The notes below the pieces were generated by a model. It saw only the letters and a program-made list of their open reading frames with translations, was not told where the DNA came from and ran no database searches. Below are positions 1 through 8,994 of a stretch of DNA of 64,000 nt, piece by piece (position 1 is the first letter of the stretch; each line of letters starts with the position of its first letter). The DNA comes from Actinomadura sp. WMMA1423. GTDB taxonomy: Bacteria; Actinomycetota; Actinomycetes; Streptosporangiales; Streptosporangiaceae. The stretch is taken from NCBI RefSeq assembly GCF_006547145.1, contig NZ_CP041244.1:1-64000 (forward strand), written 5' to 3'. Position numbers and translations under genes: made by a program.

Positions 1-481
1 CCTGCCCGGCCGCCCGCCGCAGGTTGCCCGGGGTGGGGCGCGCCAGGTTCCGGCGCGTCCAGTGCGCGACGTGGTCCAGGCACGGCCCGGAGATCGAGGT
101 GAACGAGGCGAAGCGGTCCTGCATGGTGCAGACCGCCTCCCACGACTGGATCGAGCCCCAGTCGTGCCCGACGAGGTGCACCCTGCGCTCGGGCGCGGTC
201 GCGTCCAGCACCGCCTGCATGTCGGCCATCAGGTACTCGAACGTGTAGCGTCTGCGCCCGAACGGACGGGACGAGGCGCCGCGCCCGCGCACGTCGTACC
301 GGACGACGTGGAACCGCTCGGCGAGCCGCGCGGCCACCTCGTCCCAGACCGCGTGGGTGTCGGGGTAGCCGTGGACCAGCAGGACGGTCGGGCGCGACCG
401 GTCGCCCTGCTCGTAGACGGCGAGGTCGACGCCGTCGCCGCGGACGCGCCGCCGGATGGCGGGTGGGGCGGGGTGTTTCAT
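1..481 (-). CDS. EphD-like alpha/beta hydrolase, N-terminal part (cut by window edge)
   Basis: This is the N-terminal 160 residues of an alpha/beta-hydrolase; the C-terminus lies outside the window. An oxyanion motif VHGYPD follows the first strands. The nucleophile elbow reads GHDWG, with Asp rather than Ser, which is typical of epoxide hydrolases and haloalkane dehalogenases. The text around it (GHDWGSIQSWE) resembles EphD proteins, where this domain is followed by a short-chain dehydrogenase domain; that fusion cannot be verified here. The ATG at 479-481 follows a purine-rich stretch. The next gene downstream in the window is a metal-dependent hydrolase on the same strand. The likely role is hydrolysis of an epoxide or similar lipid-derived substrate. 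Confidence 0.8.
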   Translation of the reverse strand, partial: MKHPAPPAIRRRVRGDGVDLAVYEQGDRSRPTVLLVHGYPDTHAVWDEVAARLAERFHVVRYDVRGRGASSRPFGRRRYTFEYLMADMQAVLDATAPERRVHLVGHDWGSIQSWEAVCTMQDRFASFTSISGPCLDHVAHWTRRNLARPTPGNLRRAAGQ

Positions 482-610
482 GCGGTCGTCTCCCGTCGGG
501 CCCACCGGGGAGCGCCCCTCCAGGCGCCCCTTGACCGGTCCGCCGCCGATGGTCTGGAGGAACCGTACACCGAATGAGAATCCCACGCGCATCGGTGGAA
601 TCCCGTGCTT

Positions 611-1543
611 CTAGTACGGGTCGTAGCCCCCGGCCTTCGCGGCGGGCGACTGCATGAGGTACTCCAGAGCGCGGGGCGTGGAGCACACCTTCGACGGGTG
701 GTGGTCCGGCCTGAGGTAGACCGGCGCCTCGCCGAGCAGGAGACGGAAGATGCCGGGCACGTGGCCGAGCCGGACGGAGCGCCGGTAGGACCGGTAGACG
801 CGCAGCGGGCTCACCCGCCCCTTGATCGTCGGGTCCTGCTTGAGCAGGTAGAGCGAACCGCCGATCAGCGCCCAGTACAGGAAGAACAGCGACACCACCC
901 ACGCGGCGACGCGGGTCGGGTACCGGCCGCCCACGGCCTTGTAGACGTCGAACACCACCGAGCGGTGCTCGACCTCCTCGGCGCCGTGCCAGCGCAGCAG
1001 GTCCAGCATCGTCGGGTCGACGCCGGCCTTGTCGAGCCGGTCGTTGTCCATGATCCACTGGCCGAGGACGGCGGTGTAGTGCTCGATCGAGGCGACCGCG
1101 GCCAGCTCGAAGCGCAGCCGCCGCCGCCACGCCCGCGGGTTGCGCTCCTTCAGCGCCGCCATCTGCGCGGGGCGCTCGGCGTTCCCCCGCCCCGCCGCGT
1201 CAGTGATCTTGGAGACGTCGATCCCGTTGCGCTCCAGAATCTGGTCGAGCACGCCCTGGTGGGAGCGGGCGTGCACCATCTCCTGCCCGATGAAGCCCTT
1301 GATCTCCTCCAGCAGCCGCTCGTCGCGGATGTGCGGGCGGGCGTCCTTGACGCACTGGATGAACCACTTCTCGCCCTCGGGCAGGACGATGTGGAAGGAG
1401 TTGATGATGTGGGTGGCGACCGGGTCGTTCGGGACCCAGTGCAGCGGAGTCCGCGACCAGTCGAAGGAGACGCGCCGCGGCTTGATCGGCGGGTGGCGCT
1501 CGTCGATGGGCGCCGCTCCGCCGCTCACCTGGGGCCTCGTCAT
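611..1543 (-). CDS. metal-dependent hydrolase (PF10118-type)
   Basis: A 310-residue protein of the PF10118 metal-dependent hydrolase family, seen often in actinobacteria and proteobacteria. The N-terminal half carries the family-like block WVPNDPVATHIINSFH, then EEIKGFIGQEMVHARSHQ, where repeated Glu and His pairs (QEMVHARSH, EHYTAVLG, HGAEEVEHRS) look like ferritin-type di-metal ligands on long helices. A hydrophobic helix near residues 230-250 may touch the membrane. I chose ATG 1541-1543 rather than a start 40 codons upstream because GGCGAGGA lies just before it and the upstream extension is low-complexity. The true substrate is unknown; the neighbour is an EphD-like hydrolase. Confidence 0.8.
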   Translation of the reverse strand: MTRPQVSGGAAPIDERHPPIKPRRVSFDWSRTPLHWVPNDPVATHIINSFHIVLPEGEKWFIQCVKDARPHIRDERLLEEIKGFIGQEMVHARSHQGVLDQILERNGIDVSKITDAAGRGNAERPAQMAALKERNPRAWRRRLRFELAAVASIEHYTAVLGQWIMDNDRLDKAGVDPTMLDLLRWHGAEEVEHRSVVFDVYKAVGGRYPTRVAAWVVSLFFLYWALIGGSLYLLKQDPTIKGRVSPLRVYRSYRRSVRLGHVPGIFRLLLGEAPVYLRPDHHPSKVCSTPRALEYLMQSPAAKAGGYDPY

Positions 1544-1705
1544 TCGGTCCTCGCCTTCCACGCGTCCGGGCGCCGGGCGCGGCGAGCCCCCGCCGCCGCG
1601 TTGGTCATTGGCAGAGCAGTCAACTCCTGCCGGACCCGCGGTTTCTTGAGGGCAACCCAACAAGTTACCGCTCGGTTTTCGATCCTTTATGACAAACGGC
1701 CCCGA

Positions 1706-2519
1706 TCAGAGGGCGATACGCTCCGCCCCGGTGTAGACGTTCATGTTCTCGCCGCGCAGGAAGCCCACGAGCGTCATCCCGGCGTCCTCGGCGAGGTCCA
1801 CCGCCAGCGAGGACGGCGCCGACACCGCCGCCAGCACCGGGACGCCCGCCGTCATCGCCTTCTGGGTCAGCTCGAACGACGCGCGCCCGCTCACCATGAG
1901 GACCGTCCCGGCCAGCGGCAGCCTCTCCTGCCGCAGCGCGCCCAGCCGATCACCTTGTCGACGGCGTTGTGCCGGCCGACGTCCTCCGCACGGCCAGGAG
2001 CCCGCCGTCCGCGTCGAAGAGCCCGGCGGCGTGCAGGCCGCCCGTCCGGTCGAAAACACGCTGCGCCCCGCGCAGCCGCTCGGGCATCGTCGCCAGCACG
2101 GCAGGGGTCAGCCGCACCGGGTCCGCGGCCACCTCGTAGGGCCGGTCGGAGCGCAGTGCCTCGATGCTCGCCTTCCCGCAGACCCCGCAGGCGCTGGTGG
2201 TGGTGAACGCCCGCGTCATGGAGTCGTCGGGCGGTGTAACGCCCGGGGACAGCACGACGTCGAGCGTGTTCTGCTCCTCGGTGTCCGCGCAGTACCGCAT
2301 CGTCGCGATGTCGGCGGCCCGGGCGACCACGCCCTCGGCCGCCAGGAAGCCGGCGACGAGGTCGAAGTCGTGCCCCGGGGTGCGCATCGTGATCGTGAGC
2401 GGCTTGCCGGCGACGCGTATCTCCAGCGGCTCCTCCGCCGCGAGCGTGTCGGGCCGCCGCACCGGCGCGCCGGACGCGCTCAGCCGCAGTACGGGCCTGC
2501 GCACGGTGATCCGCCCCAT
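1706..2519 (-). pseudogene. fdhD: FdhD, formate dehydrogenase accessory sulfurtransferase (frameshifted as written)
   Basis: FdhD moves sulfur from IscS to the bis-MGD cofactor of formate dehydrogenase. The N-terminal part (ATG 2517-2519, MGRITVRRPVLRL) holds the CGVCGK motif with the two functional cysteines. The C-terminal part holds the conserved blocks [14 protein letters not shown] and [10 protein letters not shown]. The two halves are in different frames. Two lesions separate them: near 1985-1988, where one G seems lost before the expected [11 protein letters not shown] block, and near 1937-1943 before [10 protein letters not shown]. Adding two bases gives 271 codons, the usual family size. 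The conserved residues on both sides argue for sequence error rather than decay. The gene fits the selenocysteine and Moco genes nearby. Confidence 0.88.
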
Positions 2520-2577
2520 GAACGTTGACGGTACCCCGACGACCCGCCGCAAACGAAGGGCGCGGGCTCCGCGCGGG

Positions 2578-3206
2578 TCAGTCCGGTACTCCGCGGGGGC
2601 GGGGGGCCCGCCACCCCTGGCGCATGGCGAGGACGCGGAGCCCGAACGCCATCGCGGCGGCGCCCGCGGTGACGGCTCCGCCGTGCAGGCCGGCGGCGTC
2701 TGCCGCGGCGGTCGCGGCGGCGCCGAGCAGCGCGGGGACCGCGTACAGCTGCCGGTCGTAGAGCACCGCGGGGATCCGCCCGGCCAGCACGTCGCGCAGG
2801 ATGCCGCCGCCGACCGCCGTCACGATCCCGAGGAGCACCGCGTGCACCGGCGAGAGCCCGTACGCGAGCGCCTTGACCGTCCCGGTGGCGCAGAACAGCC
2901 CGAGCCCGCGGCGGCGTCGAACAGCAGCACCGCGGGCAGCAGCCGCGTCACCTGCGGATGCCAGAAGAACACCAGCGCCGAGGCCGCCAACGGGACCAGC
3001 ACGTAACCGAGGTCGGTGAAGGCCGCCGGCGGGACGGCCCCGATGAGCAGGTCGCGCAGGATCCCGCCGCCGAGCGCGGTGATCTCCGCCAGCACCACCA
3101 TCCCGACGACGTCCAGCCGCTGCCGGACGGCCGCGAGGGCCCCCGAGACCGCGAAGACGAAGATCCCGGCGAGGTCGAGCAGCCAGGCGACACCCTGGCC
3201 GCTCAA
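2578..3206 (-). pseudogene. TRIC / UPF0126 family cation-channel membrane protein (frameshifted as written)
   Basis: A two-repeat membrane protein of the trimeric intracellular cation channel family (YadS/YicG-like). Each repeat carries the hallmark glycine block, seen as ITALGGGILRDLL in the first half and VTAVGGGILRDVL in the second. About six or seven hydrophobic helices are visible over roughly 209 codons. The frame breaks near 2910 inside GCCGCCGCGGG; the expected continuation GLFCATGTVKAL is readable one frame over, and one restored base gives a multiple of three. The start ATG (3204-3206) overlaps the stop of the preceding small gene by four bases, implying translational coupling. Its transported ion in bacteria is probably potassium, by family analogy. 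Confidence 0.85.
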
Positions 3207-3394
3207 TCGCGCCGGTCCCGGCGGTCGATGTTCCAGTTCGCCACGATCGCGGCGAACGGGGGGATCACCAGCGCGACCACCGTCATCGCGATCGCGGCCG
3301 TGTGCGAGTACAGCCGCACCACCGCCCAGGCCAGCACGAACAGGGTGAGGCAGGTCCCCATCATGATCCCGTAGGCCAGCTTGCGACGCCTCAT
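3203..3394 (-). CDS. small DUF3099-like two-helix membrane protein
   Basis: A 63-residue protein with a basic N-terminus (MRRRKLAYG) and two transmembrane helices, about residues 8-28 and 34-52. It ends in a charged tail IDRRDRRD. The text MMGTCLTLFVLAWAVVR and VIPPFAAIVAN resembles small actinobacterial proteins annotated as DUF3099. It overlaps the TRIC-family gene by four bases (ATGA), so the two form an operon. No function is established. A second, clearer DUF3099 protein is encoded at 34818-35168. Confidence 0.75.
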   Translation of the reverse strand: MRRRKLAYGIMMGTCLTLFVLAWAVVRLYSHTAAIAMTVVALVIPPFAAIVANWNIDRRDRRD

Positions 3395-3457
3395 GCCCTC
3401 ACGTTACGCCGCGCCCGAACCGGCTCGCCCCGCCCCCGCCCCCGCCTGGGGGCGGGG

Positions 3458-3553
3458 TGGCGGAGGCGTACGGGAATCGAACCCGCCGTCCCGAGATCCT
3501 CGGGACCGTCGGCTTTGAAGGCCGGGGAGGCCACCAGGCGCTCACACGCCTCC
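3458..3553 (-). tRNA. selC: tRNA-Sec (anticodon TCA)
   Basis: The minus strand starts GGAGGCGT and ends ACGCCTCC, an 8-bp acceptor stem, followed by discriminator G and an encoded CCA (3458-3460). The anticodon TCA lies opposite 3516-3518 in the loop context CTTCAAA. The variable arm is long and self-complementary (CCCGAG / CTCGGG), and the T arm contains GGGTTCGATTCCC. The length of about 93 nt plus CCA, the long extra arm and the TCA anticodon are diagnostic of a selenocysteine tRNA. selD, selB and fdhD lie close by. Confidence 0.96.
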
Positions 3554-3563
3554 GGCGGTGATC

Positions 3564-5406
3564 TTAGCCGGTGTACAGGGCGTCGATGTCGGCGGCGTAC
3601 TTGGTGTGCACGACGCGGCGCTTGAGCTTGAGGGTCGGGGTGAGCTCCTCGCTCTCGGCGGTCCACTCGGCGGTGAGCAGCCGCCACCTCTTGACCTGCT
3701 GGACGCGGGCGAGCCGGGCGTTGGCGTCCTCGACCGCCCGGGCGACCTCCTCCAGGACGAGGGGGTGGTCGGCGAGGGCGGCGAGGTCGGTGGCCTCGAT
3801 CCCGTGGGCCGCCGCCCAGACGGGCGCGACCTCGCCGTCGAGGGTGATGAGGGCGATGACGTAGGGGCGGCGGTCGCCGAAGGCGAGGGCCTGGCCGATG
3901 AGCGGGTGCTCCTTGAGGCGGTTCTCGACCAGGGACGGCGCGATGTTCTCGCCGCCCGCGGTGATGATCAGCTCCTTCTTGCGGTCGACGACGGTGAGGA
4001 AGCCGTCGCCGTCGAGGCGGCCGACGTCACCGGTGTGCACCCAGCCGTCCGAGTCGATCAGGTCCGCGGTGGCGTCGGGCCGGTCCAGGTATCCGGGGGT
4101 GCACGTGGCCCCGCGGACGAGGATCTCGCCGTCGTCGGCGAGCTTCAGTTCGACGCCGGGGAAGGGGCGCCCCACGGTGCCGAGCTTGAACGAGTCGGCC
4201 AGGTTGGCGGTGATGGCGCCCGTCGTCTCCGTCATCCCGTAGGCGTCGAAGATCTTCAGGCCGAGGCCGGCGAAGAACCGGGCCACCTCGACGGGCAGCG
4301 GCGCGGCGGCGCTGGACGCCTGGAGGACCCGGTCCAGGCCGAGCAGGGCGCGCATGGGGGTGAGGACGGCCTGGTCGGCGCGCTCGAAGGCCTCGGCGAT
4401 CTCGGGGGTGAGCGTGCCCCCGTGCTCCTGCGCCGTCACGTAGGCGCGGCCCGCGTCGAGGGCGGCGGCGACCGCCCGCTTCTTCGCCTCGTCCCGCTCG
4501 GCCGACAGCACGGCCTGGATGCCGGCCATGATCTTCTCCCAGACGCGCGGGACGCCGAAGAAGGAGTGCGGCCGGACCGCGCCGAGGACCGACGTCAGCT
4601 GGGCCGGGTCGGGGCAGAAATGGACGTGCGAGGCCAGCCGGACCGGCAGGTAGTAGCTGAGCACGCGGTCGGCGATGTGGGCGAACGGCAGGTAGGAGAT
4701 CCCGGCGGGGTGCTCGGGCAGGACCGAGCTGCGCTCGACCATCTCGGCCTCGTGCAGCACCATCGAGTGCGTGATCAGGACGCCCTTGGGGTCGCCGGTG
4801 GTGCCGGAGGTGTAGAGCAGGGTGACGGTGTCCTCGGGCCTGACCGCCTGCCAGCGCCGGTCGATCGCGAGCGGGTCGGCGGCCAGCTCCCGGCGGCCGA
4901 GCTCGGTGAGGGGCGTCCCAGCTGAGGAAGCGGTCGCCTGGCGGGCACGCCTTGGCGTTCACCACGATGATCTTGCGGAGGCCGGGCAGGCGGTCCAGGG
5001 CGGGCAGCCAGCGGCCCAGCTGGTCGATGCCGTCCAGTACGGCGTACTTCGCCGAGCAGTGGCCGGCCACGAAGGCGACCTGGTCGGGCGCGAGCGTCGC
5101 GTACACGGTGGTGGGGACCCCGCCGGCGTGCACCGCGCCGAGGTCGGCCAGGACGTGCTCGGAGCGGTTCGGCATCATCAGCGCGACGACGTCGCCGGCC
5201 TCCAGGCCGAGCGCGGCGAACCCGGCCGCCGTCTCCAGCGCGCGGGTCCTCGTCTCCGCCCAGGTGAGGGTCTGCCACTCGCCGTCGATCCGGTCGGAAT
5301 AGGCGGGCCTGCCCCCGTGCCGTTCGGCGGTCGCGGCGAGGGCGGTGCAGATCGTCTGCCCCGCGACGGCCCGGTCGAGGTCGGCCCGCTGTTCCTGGAT
5401 CCCCAT
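3564..5406 (-). pseudogene. long-chain fatty acid-CoA ligase, FadD15-like (frameshifted as written)
   Basis: An ATP-dependent acyl-CoA synthetase of the ANL superfamily, about 613 residues. The N-terminal domain runs from ATG 5404-5406. The phosphate-binding motif YTSGTTGDPKG falls near residue 196. Later come the motifs YGMTETTG and the adenylate-binding HTGDVGRLD, with the hinge block DRKKELI. The frame breaks at the G-run 4910-4913: removing one base restores FLSWDALTELG and gives exactly 613 codons plus stop. As written, the N- and C-terminal parts are in separate frames. It probably activates fatty acids for beta-oxidation or lipid synthesis. It is divergent from selD across a 193-bp gap. 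Confidence 0.88.
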
Positions 5407-5433
5407 GTCGCCCCTCGTGGTCGTTGGTCACCG

Positions 5434-5449
5434 AAGTAAGTGATGACTT
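5434..5449. promoter_or_regulatory. inverted repeat upstream of the acyl-CoA ligase
   Basis: AAGT-GATG-ACTT sits inside a 16-bp near-symmetric stretch about 30 bp upstream of the acyl-CoA ligase start. Its size would suit a repressor half-site pair, but arms of four bases are weak evidence. No cognate regulator gene is adjacent. Confidence 0.3.
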
Positions 5450-5525
5450 GCAGAGGGGAGATCGCATCATGCCGAACAGGGTTCGGACAAGGGGGTGGAG
5501 GCTTTTCCGTGCTGGTCGCGGGACC

Positions 5526-5543
5526 GGTCGCCGATCGGTGACC
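5526..5543. promoter_or_regulatory. 18-bp near-palindrome in the selD upstream region
   Basis: GGTC-N-CCGATCGG-N-GACC is symmetric except for one mismatched pair. It lies between the divergent acyl-CoA ligase and selD, about 20 bp before the proposed selD -35 element, where an activator or repressor could act. No regulator gene is adjacent. Confidence 0.4.
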
Positions 5544-5563
5544 GAGTGCATACCGTCCGTTTG

Positions 5564-5593
5564 TTGATCATTTGAGGTAGTTGTGCGTTAAAT
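5564..5593 (+). promoter_or_regulatory. possible promoter for a leaderless selD transcript
   Basis: TTGATC at 5564-5569 and TTAAAT at 5588-5593 are 18 bp apart. The GTG start of selD is at 5600, only seven bases after the -10-like box. If this promoter is used, transcription would begin at or next to the start codon. No Shine-Dalgarno sequence is visible before that GTG, which fits leaderless initiation, common in actinobacteria. Confidence 0.45.
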
Positions 5594-5599
5594 TCTGCG

Positions 5600-6592
5600 G
5601 TGACCCGACTCGCCCCGGTGGCCCGCCTGACGCAGTACGCGCGCGGCGGCGGCTCGTGCAAGATCCCGCCGGGGGAGCTGGAGCGGATCGTGGCCGGCCT
5701 CACCGGCGGGGACGACGCGCTCCTGGTCGGCGGTCCCGACGGCGACGACGCCGCCGTGCTGCGGATCGAGGGCGGCCGGGCCGTGGTGTCGGCCGCCGAC
5801 TTCTTCACCCCCGTCGTCGTCGACGACGCCTACGACTGGGGCCGCATCGCGGCCGCGAACGCGCTCTCGCACGTGTACGCCGTCGGGGGAGTGCCGCTGA
5901 TGGCCCTCAACCTGCTCGGCTGGCCCGCCGACGCGCTGCCCGCCGAGCTGGCCCGCGAGGTGCTGCGCGGCGGGCGGGACACGGCGGCCCTCGCCGGCGT
6001 CGCGATCGCCGGCGGCCACACCATCGACGACCCCGAGCCCAAGTACGGCCTCGCGGTCACCGGGATCGCCGACCCGGACCGGCTGCTGCGGCTGGACGCG
6101 GGCCGCCCCGGCGTCCCGCTCACGCTGACCAAGCCGCTCGGCCTCGGCGTCCTGAACGCGCGGCACAAGGCGACCGGCGAGGTGTTCGCGCACGCGGTCG
6201 CGGCCATGACGGAGCTGAACGCGGCGGCTGGCCTGGCCGCCCTCGAGCGCGGCGCCGCCTGCGCCACCGACGTCGCCGGACCCGGGCTGCTCGGCCACCT
6301 GTACAAGCTGGCTCGGGCGAGCGGCGTCACCGCCGTCGTGGACGCCTCCGCCGTCCCCTACCTGGACGGCGCGCGCGCCGCGGTGCGGGACGGGTTCGTC
6401 CCCGGCGGCACCCGCCGCAACCTCAGGTGGGTCTCCCCGCACACCGACTTCCGCCGGATCGCCGAGGAGGAGCGCCTCCTGCTCGCCGACGCCCAGACCT
6501 CCGGCGGGCTGCTGGTCGCCGGGGAGATCCCCGGCGCCCCCGTCATCGGGGAGCTCGTCGGCCGGCAGCGGTACACCCTCGTCATCCGCTAG
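5600..6592 (+). CDS. selD: selenide, water dikinase (SelD) lacking the usual active-site Cys/Sec
   Basis: SelD makes selenophosphate from selenide and ATP for Sec-tRNA synthesis. The 330-residue protein begins at GTG 5600. It has the SelD N-terminal block RLTQYARGGG-SCKIPPGEL, the Asp-rich metal/ATP segment DGDDAAVL, the ATP-binding ALNLLGWP and GGHTIDDPEPKYG regions, and the C-terminal ASGGLL-like QTSGGLL. Compared with the E. coli sequence QYSHGAGCGCK, the residue aligned with catalytic Cys17 is missing: the window reads GGGSCK, keeping only the equivalent of Cys19. Either this SelD is catalytically unusual or three bases were lost. It is near tRNA-Sec and about 5 kb from selB. Confidence 0.93.
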   Translation: MTRLAPVARLTQYARGGGSCKIPPGELERIVAGLTGGDDALLVGGPDGDDAAVLRIEGGRAVVSAADFFTPVVVDDAYDWGRIAAANALSHVYAVGGVPLMALNLLGWPADALPAELAREVLRGGRDTAALAGVAIAGGHTIDDPEPKYGLAVTGIADPDRLLRLDAGRPGVPLTLTKPLGLGVLNARHKATGEVFAHAVAAMTELNAAAGLAALERGAACATDVAGPGLLGHLYKLARASGVTAVVDASAVPYLDGARAAVRDGFVPGGTRRNLRWVSPHTDFRRIAEEERLLLADAQTSGGLLVAGEIPGAPVIGELVGRQRYTLVIR

Positions 6593-6678
6593 CCGCCCGC
6601 GCCGCCCCGTGTCGCCGATCAAGGTCGCGGGTAGGTCCCCGGCTGGCCTCATGGGGACGGGGGGAGGCGAGGCGACGC

Positions 6679-7143
6679 ATGACCATCGGCGGGATCGTGG
6701 CCGCCGTCGTCCTGGGCGCGGCCATCGGAGTCCTGAGCCGGTTCGTGCTGGCGGGCCGCAAGCGCGTGCCGGCATGGCTGCTGGCCACGGTCGGCGTCGT
6801 CGCGGCGTTCGCCGGGACGGGCCTGGTCCACTTGTCCGACCTCGGCGACGGCGGCTGGAACGTGTGGGAGGCGCTGTTCCAGTCCGCCCTTCCGGTGGCC
6901 GCCATCCTCCTGGTGGCGGCGTTCTGGCCCGAGCGCGGGGCCGCGACGCGCGACACGGCCGCCGCCCCCCTGAAGAGCCCTAGGGCCGGCGCAGCACCGG
7001 GCGCAGGCCGTCCAGGACCTCGGGGTCCTCGATCGTGGACGGGACCGGCACCTCCTGCCCGTCGGCGATGCCCCGCATCACGCCCCGCAGGATCTTGCCC
7101 GACCGCGTCTTCGGCAGCGCGGGCACGACGGAGATCTCCTTGA
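6679..7143 (+). CDS. GlsB/YeaQ/YmgE-like small membrane protein; real end probably near 6973
   Basis: The first 97 residues form three hydrophobic helices (about 4-24, 32-50 and 67-84) with the glycine-rich start IGGIVAAVVLGAAIG, like the transglycosylase-associated GlsB/YeaQ/YmgE family, whose members are usually 80-100 residues. As written the frame runs to 7143, overlapping the convergent prpE gene by 164 bases with an implausible Arg/Pro/Ser tail. Removing one C from the six-C run at 6965-6970 would end the protein at TGA 6971-6973, a normal size. I therefore suspect a one-base insertion. The function of this family is not settled; a membrane or stress role is usual. Confidence 0.65.
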   Translation: MTIGGIVAAVVLGAAIGVLSRFVLAGRKRVPAWLLATVGVVAAFAGTGLVHLSDLGDGGWNVWEALFQSALPVAAILLVAAFWPERGAATRDTAAAPLKSPRAGAAPGAGRPGPRGPRSWTGPAPPARRRCPASRPAGSCPTASSAARARRRSP

Positions 7144-8860
7144 GCGCGGCCACCGGCCCGACCTGCTCGCGGACCATCGCGACCAGCTCGGCGCACACCT
7201 CCGAGGGCTCGGCCAGGACCCCGCTCTTGAGCACGACGAGCCCGCGCGGCACCTGCCCCTTCAGCGCGTCCTGGACGCCGATGACCGCGCACTCCGCGAC
7301 GGCCGGATGGGCGGAGATGACCTCCTCCATCGTCCCGGTGGACAGCCGGTGCCCGGCGACGTTGATCACGTCGTCGGTGCGGCCCATCACCCACACGTAG
7401 CCGTCCTCGTCGATGTGCCCGCCGTCGCCGGTCAGGTAGTGGCCGGGGTGCTTGGTCAGGTACGACTCGACGAACCGCTCGTCGTCCTGCCACAGCGTGG
7501 GCAGCGTGCCCGGCGGCAGCGGCAGCCGGATCGCGATGTCGCCGTCGGCGCCCGGCGGGACGGGCGACCCGTCCGGGCCGAGCACCCGCACGTCGTACCC
7601 GGGCACCGGCACCGAGGGGGACCCCGCCTTGACCGGCATCGGCTCCAGCCCGCGCAGGTTCGCCACGATCGGCCAGCCGGTCTCGGTCTGCCACCAGTGG
7701 TCGATCACCGGCCGCTCCAGGACCCGCGAGGCCCACCGGTAGGTGTCGGGGTCGAGGCGCTCGCCGGCGAGGAACAGCGTGTCCAGGGCGGACAGGTCGT
7801 GCCCGGCGAGCAGCGCGCCCTCGGGGTCCTCCTTCTTGATCGCCCGGATCGCGGTCGGCGCGGTGAACAGCGCCTTGACACGGTGCTGCGCGGCGACGCG
7901 CCAGAACGCGCCCGCGTCCGGCGTCCCCACCGGCTTGCCCTCGTACAGCACGGTCGTGCAGCCGGTGAGCAGCGGCGCGTAGACGATGTAGGAGTGCCCG
8001 ACGACCCAGCCGACGTCGGACGCCGCCCAGAAGACGTCGCCCGGCCCCACGTCGAAGACGTTCTCCATCGACCAGCGCAGCGCCACCGCGTGCCCGCCGT
8101 TGTCCCGGACGACGCCCTTCGGCCGCCCGGTCGTGCCCGAGGTGTAGAGGATGTAGAGCGGGTCGGTGGCGGCGACGGGAACGCACCCGGCGGGCTCTGC
8201 GGCCGCGACGGCCTCGTCCCACTCCACGTCCCGCGGCCGGACGAGGTCGGCGTGCAGCTGCTCGCGCTGGCGGATCACGCACCGCTCGACCTTGTGCCGG
8301 GCGAGCTCCAGCGCCCGGTCCAGCAGCGGCTTGTAGGGGACGACACGGCCGGCCTCGATGCCGCAGGACGCCGACACGACCGCCTTCGGGCGGGCGTCGT
8401 CGATGCGGACGGCCAGCTCGCGCGCCGCGAACCCGCCGAAGACCACCGAGTGCACCGCCCCGAGCCGGGCGCACGCCAGCATCGCGATGACGGCCTCGGG
8501 CACCATCGGCAGGTAGATCACCACGCGGTCGCCGCGCTCGACGCCCTGCGCGCGCAGGGCTCCGGCGAACCGCGCGACGAGCTCGGTCAGCTCCCGGTAG
8601 GTGTAGGTCCGCACGGTCCCGGTGACGGGGCTGTCGTAGATCAGCGCGGCCTGCTCGCCGCGCCCCTCCTCGACATGGCGGTCCAGGGCGTTGTCGCAGG
8701 TGTTGAGCTCACCGCCGGTGAACCAGCGGTAGAAGGGCGGGGCCCCGTCGTCCAGCACCCGGTCGGGCGGGACGAGCCACCGCACGTCCCGCGCCGCCAG
8801 CCCCCAGAAGCGGGTCGGATCGGCGATGCTGCGTTCGTACGCGGCCGCGTAGGCGCCCAT
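6980..8860 (-). CDS. prpE: propionyl-CoA synthetase (PrpE-type acyl-CoA synthetase)
   Basis: A 626-residue AMP-forming acyl-CoA synthetase of the acetyl/propionyl type. The N-terminal ACAS domain is followed by YILYTSGTTGRPKGVVRDNGG near residues 232-252; the RDNGGH continuation is the PrpE form, whereas acetyl-CoA synthetases have HTTGGY. WWQTETGWP, YLTGDGGHIDEDGYVWVMGRTDD and the C-terminal PKTRSGKI with its acetylatable Lys are all present. ATG 8858-8860 follows GGAGGAC. It would feed propionate into propionyl-CoA metabolism; the IcmF mutase at 25.6 kb acts on related C4 acyl-CoAs. No prpBCD genes are adjacent. Confidence 0.92.
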   Translation of the reverse strand: MGAYAAAYERSIADPTRFWGLAARDVRWLVPPDRVLDDGAPPFYRWFTGGELNTCDNALDRHVEEGRGEQAALIYDSPVTGTVRTYTYRELTELVARFAGALRAQGVERGDRVVIYLPMVPEAVIAMLACARLGAVHSVVFGGFAARELAVRIDDARPKAVVSASCGIEAGRVVPYKPLLDRALELARHKVERCVIRQREQLHADLVRPRDVEWDEAVAAAEPAGCVPVAATDPLYILYTSGTTGRPKGVVRDNGGHAVALRWSMENVFDVGPGDVFWAASDVGWVVGHSYIVYAPLLTGCTTVLYEGKPVGTPDAGAFWRVAAQHRVKALFTAPTAIRAIKKEDPEGALLAGHDLSALDTLFLAGERLDPDTYRWASRVLERPVIDHWWQTETGWPIVANLRGLEPMPVKAGSPSVPVPGYDVRVLGPDGSPVPPGADGDIAIRLPLPPGTLPTLWQDDERFVESYLTKHPGHYLTGDGGHIDEDGYVWVMGRTDDVINVAGHRLSTGTMEEVISAHPAVAECAVIGVQDALKGQVPRGLVVLKSGVLAEPSEVCAELVAMVREQVGPVAALKEISVVPALPKTRSGKILRGVMRGIADGQEVPVPSTIEDPEVLDGLRPVLRRP

Positions 8861-8994
8861 GTCGTCCTCCCGGTGACGGGTCCTGGCCCGGATCTGCGCG
8901 GAGGCCCGGACCGGCGTCTCCGCGATTCGGGCCGCACCCCTATAGGGCATGGCGCGGGGCCGGTTCGTCAAGGGCCCGCGCCGCCGCCGGAGGT

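Noticed and set aside
605..2206. Long plus-strand open frame of over 500 codons
   Set aside because: It lies opposite the metal-dependent hydrolase and fdhD, is Arg/Pro-rich, and has no recognisable domain; it is a GC-rich shadow frame.
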